Assembly (NCBI RefSeq): GCF_020379485.1
Contig: NW_026016795.1
Span: 1-64,000 of the forward strand
Origin: Brassica napus
Lineage: Eukaryota; Streptophyta; Magnoliopsida; Brassicales; Brassicaceae
Direction of reading: 5' to 3'
Length of the DNA: 64,000 nucleotides
Shown here piece after piece: positions 25,601 through 39,182 of this stretch (the first letter of the stretch is position 1; every line of letters starts with the position of its first letter). A program made the translations under genes and the position numbers. Under the pieces are notes generated by a model that was not told where the DNA came from, searched no databases, and was given only the letters and a program-made list of their open reading frames with translations.

Positions 25601-28600
25601 TCAAGCTTCTCACAAAGAGATTCATCCTGGTTTGATTGGAAGGACGAAGAAGCTGTGCTATTCCCAAACTGGGAAACTGGAATCACCTGATTTGAAAGTG
25701 GGATAACTTCTTCATCCCAACTCCTATGAGATTTATTCAACTTCCTGATGATTCTCCACCACTTTATGTATCCAAATCAAGCTTCTCACAAAGAGATTCA
25801 TCCTGGTTTGATTGGAAGGACGAAGAAGCTGTGCTATTCCCAAACTGGGAAACTGGAATCACCTGATTTGAAAGTGGGATAACTTCTTCATCCCAACTCC
25901 TATGAGATTTATTCAACTTCCTGATGATTCTCCACCACTTTATGTATCCAAATCAAGCTTCTCACAAAGTGATTCATCCTGGTTTGATTGGAAGGACGAA
26001 GAAGCTGTGCTATTCCCAAACTGGGAAACTGGAATCACCTGATTTGAAAGTGGGATAACTTCTTCATCCCAACTCCTATGAGATTTATTCAACTTCCTGA
26101 TGATTCTCCACCACTTTATGTATCCAAATCAAGCTTCTCACAAAGTGATTCATCCTGGTTTGATTGGAAGGACGAAGAAGCTGTGCTATTCCCAAACTGG
26201 GAAACTGGAATCACCTGATTTGAAAGTGGGATAACTTCTTCATCCCAACTCCTATGAGATTTATTCAACTTCCTGATGATTCTCCACCACTTTATGTATC
26301 CAAATCAAGCTTCTCACAAAGAGATTCATCCTGGTTTGATTGGAAGGACGAAGAAGCTGTGCTATTCCCAAACTGGGAAACTGGAATCACCTGATTTGAA
26401 AGTGGGATAACTTCTTCATCCCAACTCCTATGAGATTTATTCAACTTCCTGATGATTCTCCACCACTTTATGTATCCAAATCAAGCTTCTCACAAAGTGA
26501 TTCATCCTGGTTTGATTGGAAGGACGAAGAAGCTGTGCTATTCCCAAACTGGGAAACTGGAATCACCTGATTTGAAAGTGGGATAACTTCTTCATCCCAA
26601 CTCCTATGAGATTTATTCAACTTCCTGATGATTCTCCACCACTTTATGTATCCAAATCAAGCTTCTCACAAAGTGATTCATCCTGGTTTGATTGGAAGGA
26701 CGAAGAAGCTGTGCTATTCCCAAACTGGGAAACTGGAATCACCTGATTTGAAAGTGGGATAACTTCTTCATCCCAACTCCTATGAGATTTATTCAACTTC
26801 CTGATGATTCTCCACCACTTTATGTATCCAAATCAAGCTTCTCACAAAGTGATTCATCCTGGTTTGATTGGAAGGACGAAGAAGCTGTGCTATTCCCAAA
26901 CTGGGAAACTGGAATCACCTGATTTGAAAGTGGGATAACTTCTTCATCCCAACTCCTATGAGATTTATTCAACTTCCTGATGATTCTCCACCACTTTATG
27001 TATCCAAATCAAGCTTCTCACAAAGTGATTCATCCTGGTTTGATTGGAAGGACGAAGAAGCTGTGCTATTCCCAAACTGGGAAACTGGAATCACCTGATT
27101 TGAAAGTGGGATAACTTCTTCATCCCAACTCCTATGAGATTTATTCAACTTCCTGATGATTCTCCACCACTTTATGTATCCAAATCAAGCTTCTCACAAA
27201 GAGATTCATCCTGGTTTGATTGGAAGGACGAAGAAGCTGTGCTATTCCCAAACTGGGAAACTGGAATCACCTGATTTGAAAGTGGGATAACTTCTTCATC
27301 CCAACTCCTATGAGATTTATTCAACTTCCTGATGATTCTCCACCACTTTATGTATCCAAATCAAGCTTCTCACAAAGAGATTCATCCTGGTTTGATTGGA
27401 AGGACGAAGAAGCTGTGCTATTCCCAAACTGGGAAACTGGAATCACCTGATTTGAAAGTGGGATAACTTCTTCATCCCAACTCCTATGAGATTTATTCAA
27501 CTTCCTGATGATTCTCCACCACTTTATGTATCCAAATCAAGCTTCTCACAAAGAGATTCATCCTGGTTTGATTGGAAGGACGAAGAAGCTGTGCTATTCC
27601 CAAACTGGGAAACTGGAATCACCTGATTTGAAAGTGGGATAACTTCTTCATCCCAACTCCTATGAGATTTATTCAACTTCCTGATGATTCTCCACCACTT
27701 TATGTATCCAAATCAAGCTTCTCACAAAGAGATTCATCCTGGTTTGATTGGAAGGACGAAGAAGCTGTGCTATTCCCAAACTGGGAAACTGGAATCACCT
27801 GATTTGAAAGTGGGATAACTTCTTCATCCCAACTCCTATGAGATTTATTCAACTTCCTGATGATTCTCCACCACTTTATGTATCCAAATCAAGCTTCTCA
27901 CAAAGTGATTCATCCTGGTTTGATTGGAAGGACGAAGAAGCTGTGCTATTCCCAAACTGGGAAACTGGAATCACCTGATTTGAAAGTGGGATAACTTCTT
28001 CATCCCAACTCCTATGAGATTTATTCAACTTCCTGATGATTCTCCACCACTTTATGTATCCAAATCAAGCTTCTCACAAAGTGATTCATCCTGGTTTGAT
28101 TGGAAGGACGAAGAAGCTGTGCTATTCCCAAACTGGGAAACTGGAATCACCTGATTTGAAAGTGGGATAACTTCTTCATCCCAACTCCTATGAGATTTAT
28201 TCAACTTCCTGATGATTCTCCACCACTTTATGTATCCAAATCAAGCTTCTCACAAAGTGATTCATCCTGGTTTGATTGGAAGGACGAAGAAGCTGTGCTA
28301 TTCCCAAACTGGGAAACTGGAATCACCTGATTTGAAAGTGGGATAACTTCTTCATCCCAACTCCTATGAGATTTATTCAACTTCCTGATGATTCTCCACC
28401 ACTTTATGTATCCAAATCAAGCTTCTCACAAAGTGATTCATCCTGGTTTGATTGGAAGGACGAAGAAGCTGTGCTATTCCCAAACTGGGAAACTGGAATC
28501 ACCTGATTTGAAAGTGGGATAACTTCTTCATCCCAACTCCTATGAGATTTATTCAACTTCCTGATGATTCTCCACCACTTTATGTATCCAAATCAAGCTT

Positions 28601-31600
28601 CTCACAAAGAGATTCATCCTGGTTTGATTGGAAGGACGAAGAAGCTGTGCTATTCCCAAACTGGGAAACTGGAATCACCTGATTTGAAAGTGGGATAACT
28701 TCTTCATCCCAACTCCTATGAGATTTATTCAACTTCCTGATGATTCTCCACCACTTTATGTATCCAAATCAAGCTTCTCACAAAGTGATTCATCCTGGTT
28801 TGATTGGAAGGACGAAGAAGCTGTGCTATTCCCAAACTGGGAAACTGGAATCACCTGATTTGAAAGTGGGATAACTTCTTCATCCCAACTCCTATGAGAT
28901 TTATTCAACTTCCTGATGATTCTCCACCACTTTATGTATCCAAATCAAGCTTCTCACAAAGAGATTCATCCTGGTTTGATTGGAAGGACGAAGAAGCTGT
29001 GCTATTCCCAAACTGGGAAACTGGAATCACCTGATTTGAAAGTGGGATAACTTCTTCATCCCAACTCCTATGAGATTTATTCAACTTCCTGATGATTCTC
29101 CACCACTTTATGTATCCAAATCAAGCTTCTCACAAAGAGATTCATCCTGGTTTGATTGGAAGGACGAAGAAGCTGTGCTATTCCCAAACTGGGAAACTGG
29201 AATCACCTGATTTGAAAGTGGGATAACTTCTTCATCCCAACTCCTATGAGATTTATTCAACTTCCTGATGATTCTCCACCACTTTATGTATCCAAATCAA
29301 GCTTCTCACAAAGTGATTCATCCTGGTTTGATTGGAAGGACGAAGAAGCTGTGCTATTCCCAAACTGGGAAACTGGAATCACCTGATTTGAAAGTGGGAT
29401 AACTTCTTCATCCCAACTCCTATGAGATTTATTCAACTTCCTGATGATTCTCCACCACTTTATGTATCCAAATCAAGCTTCTCACAAAGTGATTCATCCT
29501 GGTTTGATTGGAAGGACGAAGAAGCTGTGCTATTCCCAAACTGGGAAACTGGAATCACCTGATTTGAAAGTGGGATAACTTCTTCATCCCAACTCCTATG
29601 AGATTTATTCAACTTCCTGATGATTCTCCACCACTTTATGTATCCAAATCAAGCTTCTCACAAAGTGATTCATCCTGGTTTGATTGGAAGGACGAAGAAG
29701 CTGTGCTATTCCCAAACTGGGAAACTGGAATCACCTGATTTGAAAGTGGGATAACTTCTTCATCCCAACTCCTATGAGATTTATTCAACTTCCTGATGAT
29801 TCTCCACCACTTTATGTATCCAAATCAAGCTTCTCACAAAGTGATTCATCCTGGTTTGATTGGAAGGACGAAGAAGCTGTGCTATTCCCAAACTGGGAAA
29901 CTGGAATCACCTGATTTGAAAGTGGGATAACTTCTTCATCCCAACTCCTATGAGATTTATTCAACTTCCTGATGATTCTCCACCACTTTATGTATCCAAA
30001 TCAAGCTTCTCACAAAGAGATTCATCCTGGTTTGATTGGAAGGACGAAGAAGCTGTGCTATTCCCAAACTGGGAAACTGGAATCACCTGATTTGAAAGTG
30101 GGATAACTTCTTCATCCCAACTCCTATGAGATTTATTCAACTTCCTGATGATTCTCCACCACTTTATGTATCCAAATCAAGCTTCTCACAAAGAGATTCA
30201 TCCTGGTTTGATTGGAAGGACGAAGAAGCTGTGCTATTCCCAAACTGGGAAACTGGAATCACCTGATTTGAAAGTGGGATAACTTCTTCATCCCAACTCC
30301 TATGAGATTTATTCAACTTCCTGATGATTCTCCACCACTTTATGTATCCAAATCAAGCTTCTCACAAAGTGATTCATCCTGGTTTGATTGGAAGGACGAA
30401 GAAGCTGTGCTATTCCCAAACTGGGAAACTGGAATCACCTGATTTGAAAGTGGGATAACTTCTTCATCCCAACTCCTATGAGATTTATTCAACTTCCTGA
30501 TGATTCTCCACCACTTTATGTATCCAAATCAAGCTTCTCACAAAGTGATTCATCCTGGTTTGATTGGAAGGACGAAGAAGCTGTGCTATTCCCAAACTGG
30601 GAAACTGGAATCACCTGATTTGAAAGTGGGATAACTTCTTCATCCCAACTCCTATGAGATTTATTCAACTTCCTGATGATTCTCCACCACTTTATGTATC
30701 CAAATCAAGCTTCTCACAAAGTGATTCATCCTGGTTTGATTGGAAGGACGAAGAAGCTGTGCTATTCCCAAACTGGGAAACTGGAATCACCTGATTTGAA
30801 AGTGGGATAACTTCTTCATCCCAACTCCTATGAGATTTATTCAACTTCCTGATGATTCTCCACCACTTTATGTATCCAAATCAAGCTTCTCACAAAGTGA
30901 TTCATCCTGGTTTGATTGGAAGGACGAAGAAGCTGTGCTATTCCCAAACTGGGAAACTGGAATCACCTGATTTGAAAGTGGGATAACTTCTTCATCCCAA
31001 CTCCTATGAGATTTATTCAACTTCCTGATGATTCTCCACCACTTTATGTATCCAAATCAAGCTTCTCACAAAGAGATTCATCCTGGTTTGATTGGAAGGA
31101 CGAAGAAGCTGTGCTATTCCCAAACTGGGAAACTGGAATCACCTGATTTGAAAGTGGGATAACTTCTTCATCCCAACTCCTATGAGATTTATTCAACTTC
31201 CTGATGATTCTCCACCACTTTATGTATCCAAATCAAGCTTCTCACAAAGTGATTCATCCTGGTTTGATTGGAAGGACGAAGAAGCTGTGCTATTCCCAAA
31301 CTGGGAAACTGGAATCACCTGATTTGAAAGTGGGATAACTTCTTCATCCCAACTCCTATGAGATTTATTCAACTTCCTGATGATTCTCCACCACTTTATG
31401 TATCCAAATCAAGCTTCTCACAAAGTGATTCATCCTGGTTTGATTGGAAGGACGAAGAAGCTGTGCTATTCCCAAACTGGGAAACTGGAATCACCTGATT
31501 TGAAAGTGGGATAACTTCTTCATCCCAACTCCTATGAGATTTATTCAACTTCCTGATGATTCTCCACCACTTTATGTATCCAAATCAAGCTTCTCACAAA

Positions 31601-34600
31601 GAGATTCATCCTGGTTTGATTGGAAGGACGAAGAAGCTGTGCTATTCCCAAACTGGGAAACTGGAATCACCTGATTTGAAAGTGGGATAACTTCTTCATC
31701 CCAACTCCTATGAGATTTATTCAACTTCCTGATGATTCTCCACCACTTTATGTATCCAAATCAAGCTTCTCACAAAGTGATTCATCCTGGTTTGATTGGA
31801 AGGACGAAGAAGCTGTGCTATTCCCAAACTGGGAAACTGGAATCACCTGATTTGAAAGTGGGATAACTTCTTCATCCCAACTCCTATGAGATTTATTCAA
31901 CTTCCTGATGATTCTCCACCACTTTATGTATCCAAATCAAGCTTCTCACAAAGAGATTCATCCTGGTTTGATTGGAAGGACGAAGAAGCTGTGCTATTCC
32001 CAAACTGGGAAACTGGAATCACCTGATTTGAAAGTGGGATAACTTCTTCATCCCAACTCCTATGAGATTTATTCAACTTCCTGATGATTCTCCACCACTT
32101 TATGTATCCAAATCAAGCTTCTCACAAAGTGATTCATCCTGGTTTGATTGGAAGGACGAAGAAGCTGTGCTATTCCCAAACTGGGAAACTGGAATCACCT
32201 GATTTGAAAGTGGGATAACTTCTTCATCCCAACTCCTATGAGATTTATTCAACTTCCTGATGATTCTCCACCACTTTATGTATCCAAATCAAGCTTCTCA
32301 CAAAGTGATTCATCCTGGTTTGATTGGAAGGACGAAGAAGCTGTGCTATTCCCAAACTGGGAAACTGGAATCACCTGATTTGAAAGTGGGATAACTTCTT
32401 CATCCCAACTCCTATGAGATTTATTCAACTTCCTGATGATTCTCCACCACTTTATGTATCCAAATCAAGCTTCTCACAAAGAGATTCATCCTGGTTTGAT
32501 TGGAAGGACGAAGAAGCTGTGCTATTCCCAAACTGGGAAACTGGAATCACCTGATTTGAAAGTGGGATAACTTCTTCATCCCAACTCCTATGAGATTTAT
32601 TCAACTTCCTGATGATTCTCCACCACTTTATGTATCCAAATCAAGCTTCTCACAAAGAGATTCATCCTGGTTTGATTGGAAGGACGAAGAAGCTGTGCTA
32701 TTCCCAAACTGGGAAACTGGAATCACCTGATTTGAAAGTGGGATAACTTCTTCATCCCAACTCCTATGAGATTTATTCAACTTCCTGATGATTCTCCACC
32801 ACTTTATGTATCCAAATCAAGCTTCTCACAAAGAGATTCATCCTGGTTTGATTGGAAGGACGAAGAAGCTGTGCTATTCCCAAACTGGGAAACTGGAATC
32901 ACCTGATTTGAAAGTGGGATAACTTCTTCATCCCAACTCCTATGAGATTTATTCAACTTCCTGATGATTCTCCACCACTTTATGTATCCAAATCAAGCTT
33001 CTCACAAAGAGATTCATCCTGGTTTGATTGGAAGGACGAAGAAGCTGTGCTATTCCCAAACTGGGAAACTGGAATCACCTGATTTGAAAGTGGGATAACT
33101 TCTTCATCCCAACTCCTATGAGATTTATTCAACTTCCTGATGATTCTCCACCACTTTATGTATCCAAATCAAGCTTCTCACAAAGAGATTCATCCTGGTT
33201 TGATTGGAAGGACGAAGAAGCTGTGCTATTCCCAAACTGGGAAACTGGAATCACCTGATTTGAAAGTGGGATAACTTCTTCATCCCAACTCCTATGAGAT
33301 TTATTCAACTTCCTGATGATTCTCCACCACTTTATGTATCCAAATCAAGCTTCTCACAAAGTGATTCATCCTGGTTTGATTGGAAGGACGAAGAAGCTGT
33401 GCTATTCCCAAACTGGGAAACTGGAATCACCTGATTTGAAAGTGGGATAACTTCTTCATCCCAACTCCTATGAGATTTATTCAACTTCCTGATGATTCTC
33501 CACCACTTTATGTATCCAAATCAAGCTTCTCACAAAGTGATTCATCCTGGTTTGATTGGAAGGACGAAGAAGCTGTGCTATTCCCAAACTGGGAAACTGG
33601 AATCACCTGATTTGAAAGTGGGATAACTTCTTCATCCCAACTCCTATGAGATTTATTCAACTTCCTGATGATTCTCCACCACTTTATGTATCCAAATCAA
33701 GCTTCTCACAAAGAGATTCATCCTGGTTTGATTGGAAGGACGAAGAAGCTGTGCTATTCCCAAACTGGGAAACTGGAATCACCTGATTTGAAAGTGGGAT
33801 AACTTCTTCATCCCAACTCCTATGAGATTTATTCAACTTCCTGATGATTCTCCACCACTTTATGTATCCAAATCAAGCTTCTCACAAAGAGATTCATCCT
33901 GGTTTGATTGGAAGGACGAAGAAGCTGTGCTATTCCCAAACTGGGAAACTGGAATCACCTGATTTGAAAGTGGGATAACTTCTTCATCCCAACTCCTATG
34001 AGATTTATTCAACTTCCTGATGATTCTCCACCACTTTATGTATCCAAATCAAGCTTCTCACAAAGTGATTCATCCTGGTTTGATTGGAAGGACGAAGAAG
34101 CTGTGCTATTCCCAAACTGGGAAACTGGAATCACCTGATTTGAAAGTGGGATAACTTCTTCATCCCAACTCCTATGAGATTTATTCAACTTCCTGATGAT
34201 TCTCCACCACTTTATGTATCCAAATCAAGCTTCTCACAAAGAGATTCATCCTGGTTTGATTGGAAGGACGAAGAAGCTGTGCTATTCCCAAACTGGGAAA
34301 CTGGAATCACCTGATTTGAAAGTGGGATAACTTCTTCATCCCAACTCCTATGAGATTTATTCAACTTCCTGATGATTCTCCACCACTTTATGTATCCAAA
34401 TCAAGCTTCTCACAAAGAGATTCATCCTGGTTTGATTGGAAGGACGAAGAAGCTGTGCTATTCCCAAACTGGGAAACTGGAATCACCTGATTTGAAAGTG
34501 GGATAACTTCTTCATCCCAACTCCTATGAGATTTATTCAACTTCCTGATGATTCTCCACCACTTTATGTATCCAAATCAAGCTTCTCACAAAGAGATTCA

Positions 34601-37600
34601 TCCTGGTTTGATTGGAAGGACGAAGAAGCTGTGCTATTCCCAAACTGGGAAACTGGAATCACCTGATTTGAAAGTGGGATAACTTCTTCATCCCAACTCC
34701 TATGAGATTTATTCAACTTCCTGATGATTCTCCACCACTTTATGTATCCAAATCAAGCTTCTCACAAAGTGATTCATCCTGGTTTGATTGGAAGGACGAA
34801 GAAGCTGTGCTATTCCCAAACTGGGAAACTGGAATCACCTGATTTGAAAGTGGGATAACTTCTTCATCCCAACTCCTATGAGATTTATTCAACTTCCTGA
34901 TGATTCTCCACCACTTTATGTATCCAAATCAAGCTTCTCACAAAGTGATTCATCCTGGTTTGATTGGAAGGACGAAGAAGCTGTGCTATTCCCAAACTGG
35001 GAAACTGGAATCACCTGATTTGAAAGTGGGATAACTTCTTCATCCCAACTCCTATGAGATTTATTCAACTTCCTGATGATTCTCCACCACTTTATGTATC
35101 CAAATCAAGCTTCTCACAAAGAGATTCATCCTGGTTTGATTGGAAGGACGAAGAAGCTGTGCTATTCCCAAACTGGGAAACTGGAATCACCTGATTTGAA
35201 AGTGGGATAACTTCTTCATCCCAACTCCTATGAGATTTATTCAACTTCCTGATGATTCTCCACCACTTTATGTATCCAAATCAAGCTTCTCACAAAGAGA
35301 TTCATCCTGGTTTGATTGGAAGGACGAAGAAGCTGTGCTATTCCCAAACTGGGAAACTGGAATCACCTGATTTGAAAGTGGGATAACTTCTTCATCCCAA
35401 CTCCTATGAGATTTATTCAACTTCCTGATGATTCTCCACCACTTTATGTATCCAAATCAAGCTTCTCACAAAGTGATTCATCCTGGTTTGATTGGAAGGA
35501 CGAAGAAGCTGTGCTATTCCCAAACTGGGAAACTGGAATCACCTGATTTGAAAGTGGGATAACTTCTTCATCCCAACTCCTATGAGATTTATTCAACTTC
35601 CTGATGATTCTCCACCACTTTATGTATCCAAATCAAGCTTCTCACAAAGAGATTCATCCTGGTTTGATTGGAAGGACGAAGAAGCTGTGCTATTCCCAAA
35701 CTGGGAAACTGGAATCACCTGATTTGAAAGTGGGATAACTTCTTCATCCCAACTCCTATGAGATTTATTCAACTTCCTGATGATTCTCCACCACTTTATG
35801 TATCCAAATCAAGCTTCTCACAAAGTGATTCATCCTGGTTTGATTGGAAGGACGAAGAAGCTGTGCTATTCCCAAACTGGGAAACTGGAATCACCTGATT
35901 TGAAAGTGGGATAACTTCTTCATCCCAACTCCTATGAGATTTATTCAACTTCCTGATGATTCTCCACCACTTTATGTATCCAAATCAAGCTTCTCACAAA
36001 GTGATTCATCCTGGTTTGATTGGAAGGACGAAGAAGCTGTGCTATTCCCAAACTGGGAAACTGGAATCACCTGATTTGAAAGTGGGATAACTTCTTCATC
36101 CCAACTCCTATGAGATTTATTCAACTTCCTGATGATTCTCCACCACTTTATGTATCCAAATCAAGCTTCTCACAAAGAGATTCATCCTGGTTTGATTGGA
36201 AGGACGAAGAAGCTGTGCTATTCCCAAACTGGGAAACTGGAATCACCTGATTTGAAAGTGGGATAACTTCTTCATCCCAACTCCTATGAGATTTATTCAA
36301 CTTCCTGATGATTCTCCACCACTTTATGTATCCAAATCAAGCTTCTCACAAAGAGATTCATCCTGGTTTGATTGGAAGGACGAAGAAGCTGTGCTATTCC
36401 CAAACTGGGAAACTGGAATCACCTGATTTGAAAGTGGGATAACTTCTTCATCCCAACTCCTATGAGATTTATTCAACTTCCTGATGATTCTCCACCACTT
36501 TATGTATCCAAATCAAGCTTCTCACAAAGAGATTCATCCTGGTTTGATTGGAAGGACGAAGAAGCTGTGCTATTCCCAAACTGGGAAACTGGAATCACCT
36601 GATTTGAAAGTGGGATAACTTCTTCATCCCAACTCCTATGAGATTTATTCAACTTCCTGATGATTCTCCACCACTTTATGTATCCAAATCAAGCTTCTCA
36701 CAAAGTGATTCATCCTGGTTTGATTGGAAGGACGAAGAAGCTGTGCTATTCCCAAACTGGGAAACTGGAATCACCTGATTTGAAAGTGGGATAACTTCTT
36801 CATCCCAACTCCTATGAGATTTATTCAACTTCCTGATGATTCTCCACCACTTTATGTATCCAAATCAAGCTTCTCACAAAGAGATTCATCCTGGTTTGAT
36901 TGGAAGGACGAAGAAGCTGTGCTATTCCCAAACTGGGAAACTGGAATCACCTGATTTGAAAGTGGGATAACTTCTTCATCCCAACTCCTATGAGATTTAT
37001 TCAACTTCCTGATGATTCTCCACCACTTTATGTATCCAAATCAAGCTTCTCACAAAGAGATTCATCCTGGTTTGATTGGAAGGACGAAGAAGCTGTGCTA
37101 TTCCCAAACTGGGAAACTGGAATCACCTGATTTGAAAGTGGGATAACTTCTTCATCCCAACTCCTATGAGATTTATTCAACTTCCTGATGATTCTCCACC
37201 ACTTTATGTATCCAAATCAAGCTTCTCACAAAGTGATTCATCCTGGTTTGATTGGAAGGACGAAGAAGCTGTGCTATTCCCAAACTGGGAAACTGGAATC
37301 ACCTGATTTGAAAGTGGGATAACTTCTTCATCCCAACTCCTATGAGATTTATTCAACTTCCTGATGATTCTCCACCACTTTATGTATCCAAATAAAGCTT
37401 CTCACAAAGAGATTCATCCTGGTTTGATTGGAAGGACGAAGAAGCTGTGCTATTCCCAAACTGGGAAACTGGAATCACCTGATTTGAAAGTGGGATAACT
37501 TCTTCATCCCAACTCCTATGAGATTTATTCAACTTCCTGATGATTCTCCACCACTTTATGTAGAAGATAGAGCTTGTACAAAATAGGGCAAGCTCTAGAA

Positions 37601-38216
37601 GATGTCCGAGAAGCTTCAATTCAAGCTTCAGAGGGGTTCTGAAGTGTTATCTTGTGAAGTTAAGTCTAGGAAAGACTTAGACTGATCATGTGAAGGCTGT
37701 GAAGGAGTTAGAGAAGATGGAAGTATGGTGCAAAGATAGGGCGTTCAGTACGGCCTTGTACAGTCTAGGGTGAGCCATGAAGATGTCTAGTGCAACCAAG
37801 AAGGAAGATAGGGCAATGTACAAAGATAGGGCGAGTGGTACGGACAGGAGGTCCGTACCATCGACCATACAGTCCACTCCTCACGCCCTGTCATCCGGTT
37901 CACCCCAAATCTTGATGTGCAATGTGTGGGCGGTTCAATCTGATCTTAAGTGACCGTTGGGATACTTGAGGGAAAGGAAGATTCAAATGGATAAGGTGAG
38001 CTGTTGGTATGAGCTGGAAAGGTAAAGGTGCTTTACCTTTACAGCCTTGACTCATTTATCCATCCAATTCAAATGAAGCAATCTGAGCCCTTTACCTGAG
38101 TCAAATCGCCAGCTAGCTCCAGCAACATCAAGACAGTCTTCTTCATCCTCACCATCCATTCTACTTTTAATTATAGCCTTAGGATCTAGGTTTGTGATAT
38201 GAATTGTGTAAAGGCA

Positions 38217-38223
38217 TATATAA
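38217..38223 (+). promoter_or_regulatory. TATA box, 5' LTR of the Gag-only element
   Basis: TATATAA in the context GGCATATATAAGCC, identical in the 3' LTR at 42,524. It is the likely RNA polymerase II promoter for the genomic RNA. The nested LTR downstream would lengthen or redirect the leader of any transcript started here. Confidence 0.55.
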
Positions 38224-38424
38224 GCCTCTTATGATCACTTTGTAAACCCTTAAGCTGAGAGAGTCTCTCTTCTTCATAAACTTGTTCTTAGTTCTTATTC
38301 TCTGGTTACTAAGTCTCTTAATCTTGTCACTAAGTCTCTCTCTAATCTCTCATACACGTTCCTAGTCTCTCAGTCTCTCCCATACTCTCTTTGATTCTCT
38401 TAAACTCATTTCTATTCTTCATAC

Positions 38425-38989
38425 TGTTGAGATGAGAGCCTTATGGTATGAAGAGGAGACCTTAGGAAGTGTAGAAGCATTAGAGAGGAAGATGGAAGCA
38501 TCATGTACGGACTGTACGGATAGGGTGAAGGGTACGGACGATCAGGCCGTACCATCATGCGCGGTTAAGGAGTTACTCAGCTCAGGTAAAGAGTAAACTA
38601 GCTAGAGTTACTTTACCTTAAGGCTGAGCTTGATCCGAACGTTGAGAGGATAAAAAGAGCGGTCTGACAGTCTGGCAAGAGCTGGAAAGGTAAAGGCATA
38701 TTCAAAGATGCCTTACACATGTGGAGACTCTCATTGGAAGGATTATAAATGCGCCCTTAGCTGTATCTTGACTTCACATGCTTTCTCCTTTTGTGTAATC
38801 GAAACCCTAGTGTCTCAAGCTCCATATATAAGTGTAATCACTCTCATTAATAATATCAAGCAAGTTAGAGATCTCTCTAGTCCTCTCTTTAGTTCTTTAG
38901 ATCTAATCTCATTCATACTTTAATCTTCTCTAATCTCTTCTAATCTTTCCTAAATACTCAGATCACTCTAAACATCACTAAAAGTGATA
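38425..38989 (+). mobile_element. Nested solo-LTR-like insertion inside the 5' LTR
   Basis: A 565-bp insert starting TGTTGAGATGAG is flanked on both sides by the 5-bp direct repeat CATAC (38,420-38,424 and 38,990-38,994). Removing the insert and one repeat restores continuity with the 3' LTR. It has its own TATA box (TATATAA, 38,825), a TCTCT-rich tail, and an inverted repeat GGTACGG/CCGTACC (38,531-38,553) like the one in the host LTR, so it is probably a related copia LTR. No internal region is present, which fits LTR-LTR recombination. The 3' end reads GATA before CATAC rather than the usual CA, so the exact right border may shift by two bases. Confidence 0.75.
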
Positions 38990-39061
38990 CATACTTCATC
39001 ATACAACAATCTCTCATCTGTTCTTACATCACTCAAGTACTGGTACTCTGAAAACCTCATA

Positions 39062-39073
39062 TGGTATCAGAGC
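39062..39073 (+). other. Primer-binding site of the Gag-only element
   Basis: TGGTATCAGAGC, complementary to the 3' end of initiator methionine tRNA, two bases after the 5' LTR terminus CA. Intact and identical to the site in the complete copia element. Confidence 0.9.
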
Positions 39074-39182
39074 CAGGTTGCTCAGACTCCTGGTGAAGAC
39101 TTCCGCAACAAACACAAGCTCCAGCTCACGCCAGTTCAGCTCAGTTCACTCAGCCCCCAAGCGCCAGCCTTTGAAGAAGTTC

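Larger units (their letters stand above)
17709..37560 (+). repeat. CentBr-like centromeric satellite, domain A2 (about 113 units)
   Basis: Same strand and register as domain A1. Apart from the first few units and the broken unit at 18,251, units are 176 bp and almost identical. The main variation is position 16 (T or A), which alternates irregularly with no fixed period that I could find over more than 100 units. Position 40 is G and position 146 is A (CCTGATGATT) nearly throughout. The second-last unit has a private variant (CCAAATAAAGCTT, near 37,392) that recurs only just beyond the inserted retroelement at 42,825. The array breaks at TTTATG, where the Gag-only element begins. Confidence 0.93.
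37561..39059 (+). repeat. 5' LTR of the Gag-only element, interrupted by a nested LTR
   Basis: It matches the 3' LTR (41,845-42,796) on both sides of a 565-bp insertion at 38,425-38,989. The start is truncated: the 3' LTR begins TGTTGAACTGAAGAG before AAGATAGAGC, whereas here satellite TTTATG runs straight into TAGAAGATAGAGC. It ends in CTCA, two bases before the PBS. A TATA box TATATAA lies at 38,217. A 9-bp inverted repeat (GGTACGGAC/GTCCGTACC) with a 5-base loop is at 37,837-37,859. The downstream pyrimidine-rich stretch with repeated CTCTCT/TCTCT is normal for copia R/U5. Confidence 0.85.

Noticed and set aside
39078..39182. N-terminal extension of the Gag-only gag
   Set aside because: The frame is open from a TTG right after the PBS, but no ATG lies there. 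The ATG at 39,183 aligns with the Gag start of the complete element.
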